Below are positions 57,451 through 64,000 of a stretch of 64,000 nt of DNA, in pieces; positions within the stretch are counted from its first letter, which is position 1, and each line of letters starts with the position of its first letter. The stretch covers positions 31,515,209 through 31,579,208 of the forward strand of contig CM043971.1 in NCBI GenBank assembly GCA_014529385.2, read 5' to 3'. Source of the DNA: Adiantum capillus-veneris. Taxonomy: Eukaryota; Streptophyta; Polypodiopsida; Polypodiales; Pteridaceae. The notes beneath the pieces are model-generated. The model was given only the letters and a program-made list of their open reading frames with translations. It was not told the DNA's origin and made no database searches. Made by a program: the position numbers and the translations under genes.

Positions 57451-57792
57451 CACTCTTTGGTGAGAGCTCTTGAGGTGTGTGGCTATGGAGTCCTTGAGCT
57501 TCTCCTTGATCATGTGACTTGGTTAACACTAATCAATGCTTAATTCTCTTTCACTATGCCCCTCTCATGCTTTTTATGATTGCCTATGATGCTTTGATTA
57601 GCTAGAGCTTAACTAATTAGTGGTTAATCCTTCTCTAATCTTGTGTGATTGCCCTCTTTTTCTTGTGTGTGCATGTAGTCTTGATTGGAGTGTGGTGCTC
57701 GATAGATCTATGTGCGTGTGCTTACGATTAGCGTATTTCATGATAGAATTAGTGTTGTGTGCGTCTTATAATTGTTAGTGTGTGTGATTGGC
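57451..57792 (+). repeat. 3' LTR of NA, second part, truncated
   Basis: Continues the LTR (CACTCTTTGGTGAGAGCTCTTG) and matches 11963-12310. It stops about 210 bases short of the LTR end at GTGTGATTGGCTG, where E2 sequence begins. Confidence 0.8.
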
Positions 57793-58620
57793 TGTTCCAT
57801 TGATGCTGCTCATTTCGGAACCCATACTTGTCCTGAGTTGGTTTGTTTTTAAAGATACTTCTTTGGGATCCACCTTGTCTTTGTGAGAGTCTTCAGGCCT
57901 TGTACACTTGGCTGACAATGAGATTTAGACTTTGGGAGTTGATGCTCACTGTTTTGGAATCCAAATGGATTCCTGAACTCTTTGTGCTTGAATCAATTTC
58001 TTTGAAACTCAAATTCGAGTTGTGGAAGCTTGCAACTTTGGGATTTTCTGAGATGTTCTTGCAGGCCTCAACTATTTTTCTACTGGCATTGGATCTTGTG
58101 ATTTTTCATGAGAGATCTTCGTCTTCTTGATCCATATCTGATTTTGAACAATCACGCTCTTTGGTATCCAGATTTATTAAGCTTTTTGGTTCTGACTCTT
58201 TGTTCTTTGCTTTTGGCCTTTCTTGGTTGTTACTGAAGTTTCTAGTGATTGTGATGATCTAAGTTGTTGGTAGGGGATGTCATAAGGATCATGACTATTA
58301 CTGCTATCCTCCGTAAGGTTTCATTCTAGCACTTTCTCTTTGTGGATTAGCTTGTTATGGAAAGCTACTGCCTATTTGCTCTTGGATTGTTTTTTCTAGG
58401 ATGACTTTGGTATCCACTTGATTAGAGCGTTGGTAGGTCATTGACATGGCTGTGTTCTTCTTGTTGGCTGAGTCTTTTCTTCATGTATGGGATCCATGTA
58501 TGAGGATGCTTGTTGCAGTTGTGGTTCCACCGAGGATTTTGGAATCCACTTTTGATGCACTTTATTTTTGTAGTGGTGACATTGGTTCTTGGGTTTTTGA
58601 TCTGGAAAATCATAAAACCA
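57793..58620 (-). pseudogene. WxPK-repeat region of E2
   Basis: Minus-strand remnant with the densest set of the motif: KWIPKS (about 58535), TWIPYM (58490), KWIPKS (58407), IWIPKS (58163), IWIPKQ (57955), RWIPKK (57866) and VWVPK (57810), spaced 45 to 245 bases. Stops separate most copies. It lies between the acidic linker of E2 and the truncation by the NA LTR, so in E2 the repeats precede RT, unlike E1. Function unknown. Confidence 0.6.
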
Positions 58621-58628
58621 CACATTAG

Positions 58629-58990
58629 TTAAACTTTTGTTCTTGTCACCTGTTGGGTCGTCCGGATTTTTGTTGTTTGCATCTTCTGAAGATCCAAGTG
58701 TTCTATAGAGTCATAGAACTCGTCTTCTTCTTTGGCTTCATTTTCCTGGATTACACTCACTGCAAAGTAAGGAACAACATCATAGACATCTTCATCGCAA
58801 ACTTCTTCGTTCTTGGACTTTCTTGAATAGCGCACACATAAAGAGTAGCCAATATGTGTTTCTATTCAAGTGGCTCTAATTATTCCTCAGGAAAGGGTTC
58901 TGGGATGTAATCCGTATCATCAACTACCTTTTCTAGGATGCCTTCCTCTTGCTTTAAGCTTCCACATTGCGAAGCTCCACACATCCACAG
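58629..58990 (-). pseudogene. acidic linker of E2
   Basis: Minus strand: VYDVVPYFAVSVIQENEAKE and EFYDSIEHLDLQ match the linker of E1 at 35240-36085. The 58991 end joins the protease with EEFDSATITRSKLPAWLGKP, the same junction as in E1. Confidence 0.6.
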
Positions 58991-59440
58991 TTATTTAGGC
59001 TTACCCAACCATGCTGGAAGTTTTGATCTTGTTATAGTAGCGGAATCAAACTCCTCCATAGGTGTTCTTGTCACATCCCTGTAACTATGGTCCTTTAGAT
59101 TTATCTTTGTCGTGGTTTCCATATTTCTCAGGTAGATATGGTCATAACCCCAATCTTGGACCATTTTCAGTTGTCTCATGAATGGTCTTCCTAGAATGAT
59201 ATCATAGTTGTTCTTCTTGCCGAAGTCAACAATAGCAAAGGTTTGCTCATATTCAATTCCACAAGACGTAACAACTGCTTTTTCTAATAGTCCTATGGGC
59301 CTTTCCATGTGTCAGTCTGCAAGCTGCAACTTCATCCTAGTAGCTCTCACTGCTGGTTTTTCCCATGTTTTCTAGACCTCTTTTGTTGCAATGGAAACTC
59401 TGGCTCCACTGTCAAGGATTGCAATGGTTTCTACACCTTA
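58991..59440 (-). pseudogene. retropepsin of E2
   Basis: Minus strand: AILDSGARVSIATKEV with the intact catalytic DSGA (about 59430-59395), then a TAG where E1 has Trp, and RATRMKLQLAD. After a second stop come MERPIGLLEKAVVTSCGIEY, FAIVDFGKKNNYDIILGRPF and MRQLKMVQDWGYDHIYL. It is very similar to the E1 protease and would process Gag-Pol. Confidence 0.8.
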
Positions 59441-62140
59441 AAATTCCACAGGAAGAGTGGTGTTCCCATTTTCTCCCTCATAGTACTCTCCTACCTTGTT
59501 TGAAGGTACTAGCCTAGTATTTAGTTGAGGCATTTCAAGCTCTTTGATCCCTTCCTCAATTTGAGTCATTGGTTTTTTAACACCAAATTTCTATAGGCAT
59601 TTTCCAACAAGTGCCCAAATGTTTGGTCGTATACTGAGAAACTTGGCTAAAGTTATCGTACAGGTGACTGGGGTAGATAGAATATCTATCAACCCTTTTG
59701 AATTGATGACCTTGTTGGGAGACAGTCTCTTTGATGGGACTACAACAACCTCTGATTTGGCCTCGTAATCTCCCGTATAAGATGGTAGTGTTAAAAAAAA
59801 ATGGGGTTGACTGTCCATAGACTGTACAGATCCTTTGTCTCCCCAATATGATTCCACTTCTATATTCATTTGAGATCCAATCTCAATTTCCTCTATTGGT
59901 GGAAGAGACACTCCTCTTCCATCACCCGTCTGGTTTACTCGTCTACTTAGCCATTTGCTTCATTGGCCTCTTTGACTTGTTTCCACAATTTGTCAAGACC
60001 ATCTATTTCTTTACAACTATCAGGTATAGTTATGTGAAATCCCTTCGAAGAGTTATCCGTGGTATTCACCACTATCCTCGGATCTAACATTGGGTCCTTG
60101 AGCTTTTGTCTGTTCTTGTGATTGGAATTTGGCTCTTTTCATTCTTGGTTTGGTGGCATTGCTGGTGTAGGTGGGACAGGGATCACACCCTCAGTTTTTC
60201 TAGCTGGTGGTTCTAGTAAAGCTTGGGCTTTTTGAATATTTTCTTCCACATTTTACGCCTATCCTTTTCTAGTTTTGCATATGGATATGTCATCCACCTG
60301 TGTTCTTGGGTTTGGTTGTTTTTGAGCCATGTTTCATAGGATTTTAGGAGGGCGTCTAATGGCTCATTAACCTTCTCGACCAACACTGATCCTCTTGAGC
60401 TAGCACTTTTTGGCTCATTTTTTGTTGATGGTTCTGTTGGAGGTTGAGATGCCTCCACAAGAGAAGATGCAACCCTTTCCTCACGTTGTCTTATCTTCTC
60501 TTCAGCTTGGGTAAGCTTCTCAGATAGGGATTTCCATTCTCATTCCCTACGTGCTTTCATCCTAGCCTTTCTAGCTTTCCAGCTATTCCGTTTGCTCTTG
60601 GTTTTCTGACTAGGTGCGTTCGTGTTTGGCTCACCCGTCTTTAGACTCGTGTCAGTTTTCATTTTCTCTATCTCTAGATTTTCAGCTTCCTTTTGAGCTT
60701 GTACTCTTATAAGTACTCAACTGGTACAACGTTTTCATCTTTTGAGCTACTGGGTGGCTGAAAAATTCTTGAGACATTCTTTGTGATCTTTCTGACTTGG
60801 TTAGGATTTTTTGGACAGTCGAGGATCAAGTGAGTAATGCCATAGTCAAGACAATAGGCATTTACTTGTGTGATCTCCATTTGAGGACATTGTTTGACAA
60901 AGTGGTTGTCACAGCCTTTGTGACAATCTGCATCTAGTTGAGGAGCTTCTTCTTGCAATTCCTCTAGGCTATACACAAGCTTTGACCTAGATAAGCCTCT
61001 ATTAGCAATGAACCACAATGTCCTTTTGTCCATCTTGTATCTTCTTTTGTTAGGTCAAAACTCAAGAGGTGGAGGTTGTACCGGCCTCACCACTCTATGT
61101 GTTTCTCTCATCTTTAGTCGCTTCGAGGGACAGTACCCACTTTGGTTGTTATAATCCATTGTAGCTGGTACTTGTGCTTGTTTGTTGGATGGTTCCATCA
61201 TCTGCATATATCTCATGTCTATAGGCATTCTAGCTCTTGGTTGTAGAGGTTGTTGTCCTAAGACAATTTGTGGCCTTGCAACTCCTACTAGTCTTGGAGC
61301 ATTCACCATAGTGTATCTGGGTGGAGGAGGTGCTACTGGGATAGGTTGTACATACCTCTCCTTAGCAGATTCTATGCCATAGTAACACTCTTCTCTCAGA
61401 TGGTTTGTCCATTTTCTCTCAATTTTGCACCATAGAGGTTCTTGGAAGTCATATTTAACTAGAGGAGCAAGTCTCTAAGCTAATCCTTTTATAACCTTCA
61501 TTTGCTCACTAGATACCTCTGACTTTATTGTGGGTTGGATTCTTGGTGAATTACTCCTTTGAGAAGATGTGTCACTCTCAGTATCATATCTTCTCAAGGT
61601 TCTGCTCTGATTTGGATAGGAGTAGTTTATAGGGGGTGCTGATGGGTGTGGCCGTAGTTCCAACTCTATACAATTCATGTTTCATGGTTGCATCTGGGTA
61701 CAACCATGGTCCATAAGGAAAATTCACTTGAGGAGGCATGTCTGCCATCTCTGTGATCATTTCATCTCTCATTATCTCTTTAGAAGGGATTTTAGGTGCT
61801 CCCTTTTCGAAACTCTCATAGGAATTCTCGTGCTTGGTGGAGATATCTGTGATCCTTCATTGACCAAATGTCCACCTCTTTCTAGTGCATTGTGTGGGTT
61901 TGTGTCAAAATGTGGATAGATTGGCATTTCAACACTTCTAACTTGGCTTGCCATACCTCTGCTTGTATTTACAAAAGGGTTGGTAGATTAGCTTTTCATC
62001 TTGATGATCTTAGCTTTCTTAATGTGAGGCCCCCTCAATACTCTCAAGATAGTCCTTAACAAGTCCACCTTGGCTTAGTGCAACGTATCCCTTTTTGCCC
62101 TTGAATAAGTCTCTCAGAAGTATGGAATTTGTGACTCTTT
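59441..62140 (-). pseudogene. gag of E2
   Basis: Minus strand, many stops. The upstream part reads GKKGYVALSQGGLVKDYLES (about 62100) and MASQVRSVEMPIYPHFDTNP (61954). The middle part is Pro/Gln-rich (RLVGVARPQIVLGQQPLQPR). Two nucleic-acid-binding knuckle-like motifs lie at 60930-60810: CHKGCDNHFVKQC and CLDYGITHLILDC, the second lacking one Cys. The tail GSVLVEKVNEPLDALLKSYE with NNQTQEHRWMTYPYAKLEKD (60213-60458) is almost the same as in E1. A classical capsid domain is hard to see, so part may be deleted. Confidence 0.6.
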
Positions 62141-64000
62141 TGGTCTCTGGAAACTAGTTATGGGTACCCTATAAGTTTGGATTTAGGAAACCTAGGAAAA
62201 TTCAGCTCTAAAACCTGGGTGTCCTATTGCTCGCAAGATTTTCTCCTGGCTATACCTGATGCAATTTGGAGTTGTCTATCAAAAGTTAGAGCAGTTTTAG
62301 TGAACTGCACTTGAAACGGCACTCAAAACAGTTTTAGGATCAAGAATTTTTGCTTGTATCTTGACCAAATGTGATCCAAATTTGTTGAAACTTGGTCATT
62401 AGGCTTACTTTACAGTGCTTAACACTTCTAGAAGCTCACTGTGAGTTTTCACTGTGATTTTGACAAAATTTGGTATGTGAGCTCTCCTTGATGCCCTCCA
62501 CCCACTGCAAGTTTCAGTATGTGAATTTCACTTTTATTTTGACACTTGAGACATTATACGCGTATAAAGTCTTTTGTGGCAAAATGAGGTGACTTTTGTT
62601 CCATTGATTCCTTATCACTCAAGCAACTCTCACCAAGTTTCAGAATTCAATTTGGACATTTTTTGAGGAAGTTAAGACCAATACAAGCCTGAATCTGCAG
62701 TCTTCAGTCTTTTGCTCTTTGCAAAGCCCAAATGAGCTCCAAATTCTATGAAATTTTGGCTAGGGACTTCTTTTATGCTCTAGGACACTGAGGTATACTC
62801 AAATGTCTAATTTGATCCAAATCTGGTCTGTGAGACTTTATACGCGTATAAAGTCTATTGGCTCAAAATTCACTTAGATTTCTACCCAAAGTACTCCTTG
62901 ATGCATACAATAAGAATATGTGATTACAGCGTATTTTGGATGTCAAAATTGGTCAAAATCACCATTTTTTCCTCTTACCTTCTTGTATCTGCAAAAATCT
63001 CTTTAAGTGCAAAAGTATGTGTCCAAATGAGTTGAAATTTTGCAAGCAATTTTAAGACATCATTTCCCAACCCCCTATGTGGTCAAAAGTGAAATTTGAC
63101 TTTTAGATTTGGCATTGAGACATCATAGCATATAAAGTCTATGTGCTCGAATTGGCCCAAATTTAGTTAGTAATCATGTCTTGTGGTGCTTAACACCCTG
63201 GAAAGCTCAGATTTCAATTTTGGTCTCTAAAAGTGCCCTTTAGACATCATACGCGCATGATGTCTAATTGGTCAGAATGAAGTGAGTTTTTCTCCAGAGG
63301 TTCCTCACTACACTGGCAACTCACAGTAAGTTTCAGATTTGAATTTTGACACTTTGTGAGCAAGTTATGGCCAATACAATCATTCACTTGCTAGATGCAT
63401 CTTATGGTCTTTACAAGCCCAAATGTGATCCAAATTTGATGAAATTTGTCCTATATGTTCCCTAAATGCTGTAGATCACAAGGATACAATAAGATGTAAC
63501 TTCTTACCTCAGATCTGGCCTTGAGACATTATATGCATTTAAAGTCTTTTGACTCAGATTTTAGATCTATTTCTACCAGAGGTAACTCTTCGTGTGTAGA
63601 ACAATAATATGTGCTCACAGCAAATTTGGGATGTCAAAATTGCTCAAAATTACCTCTTTTCACAAGGAAATCCCCTGAAAGAGTAAAATCCCCCCAGTTT
63701 TCAATCTATAAGCCCTAATGATATGAAATTTGGTGTATGTGCCCAACACAACATGCAAAAGATGGATATAATCAAAAGTTCAAAATTGGTTTCAGAATCA
63801 CCCTTGAGACACCATACACGTATGATGTTTGCTAATGAATTTTTGGACAAAATTCATTTACAAGCATCCACAAGACTCTAGCACTAGCTTTCAAGCACTT
63901 CTACTAATTTTCATGCAAAAATGTGCTCACAGGTTTATTCTATTTTCCGTTTCAAACACTCTGTCTTTTGTCTTTTGGGTGTCAAGAGTTGGTCAAAACT
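62141..64000 (-). other. 5' leader of E2 (continues past the window)
   Basis: No gene. The LTR of E2 is not reached. Almost all of it is built of a degenerate 284-bp repeat with palindromes. Confidence 0.6.
62549..63830. repeat. palindrome array of E2 (284-bp phase)
   Basis: Sites at 62549-62572 (one mismatched pair), 62833-62856 (perfect, half-arm AGACTTTATACG), 63118-63140 (gapped), 63242-63265 (one mismatch, half-arm AGACATCATACG), 63524-63547 (two) and 63807-63830 (three). Steps: 284, 285, 124, 282 and 283. Between sites, phrases such as AAATGTGATCCAAATTTG and GTTTCAGATTTGAATTTTGACA recur. Confidence 0.85.

Noticed and set aside
62549-63830. Regularly spaced palindromic repeats resembling a CRISPR array
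   Set aside because: The spacing is 124-288 bp, the units between are themselves related, and the surroundings are plant retrotransposons. CRISPR needs 25-40-bp repeats and unique short spacers.

Overview
This is nuclear DNA of a land plant with a large, repeat-packed genome. The evidence is plant-type LTR retrotransposons with primer-binding sites for plant tRNA-Met and tRNA-Asp, a DUF659/BED hAT transposon, long CT/GA, CA and TA microsatellites, and no convincing host gene. A fern or another lineage with a bloated genome would fit, but I cannot name the species. Almost every reading frame belongs to a mobile element, and nearly all are broken by stops or frameshifts.

Layout. 1-8486: debris of several elements. 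It holds a protease-plus-WxPK remnant ending in a polypurine tract and LTR (1-1940), an inverted pair of LTRs that would form a 1.1-kb hairpin (3312-4427), a divergent LTR (4428-5465), a 185-bp tandem repeat (6040-6590) and a minus-strand hAT relic (6700-7620). From 8487 on, the window reads best as nested insertions. The outermost is E2, an Athila-like Ty3/gypsy element on the minus strand. Its integrase, RNase H and RT lie at 9326-11618, and its linker, protease, gag and 5' leader at 57793-64000. Between these two parts sits NA, a plus-strand LTR element without reverse transcriptase (11619-57792, tRNA-Asp-type PBS). Inside NA is CV, a plus-strand chromovirus with tRNA-Met PBS: LTR 16106-17704, gag-pol to 22985, second LTR 42100-43685, and then a second truncated gag to 45623. 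Inside the 3' tail of CV is E1, a complete 18.8-kb Athila-like element on the minus strand (23281-42045) with 936/904-bp LTRs, a TTTAT target duplication, a tRNA-Asp-like PBS and a polypurine tract. The 3' LTR of NA was separately hit by an 8.2-kb hAT transposon (49224-57442, 8-bp target duplication GTTGAGAG).

The notable signals are these. (1) E1 and E2 carry arrays of 24-26-bp palindromes, AGAC-N8-N8-GTCT, mostly spaced 284 bp with a second phase 124 bp away. The arm sequence differs between the two elements while the symmetry is kept. (2) Four elements carry a W-(V/I)-P-K peptide repeat, usually next to a retropepsin-like domain. Two of them show only that protease-WxPK module before their 3' LTR, with no RT. 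(3) E1 has a second retropepsin-like domain after integrase, a doubled H2C2 zinc module in integrase, and a further ORF of about 1,150 codons in the env position that is coiled-coil rich and lacks membrane segments. (4) The hAT element holds, besides its transposase, two opposite-strand broken genes: a protein kinase and a coiled-coil/RING-H2 protein. Nearly all their stop codons could come from single C-to-T changes at CAG or CGA codons, as expected for methylated, silenced DNA.

How the parts work together: E1, E2 and CV encode (now degraded) gag, protease, RT, RNase H and integrase. NA would have needed enzymes from an Athila-like relative. The hAT element moved by its own transposase. No rRNA, tRNA gene, CRISPR array or bacterial-style operon is present. 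Identities and copy relationships were judged by eye, and boundaries marked approximate may shift by tens of bases.
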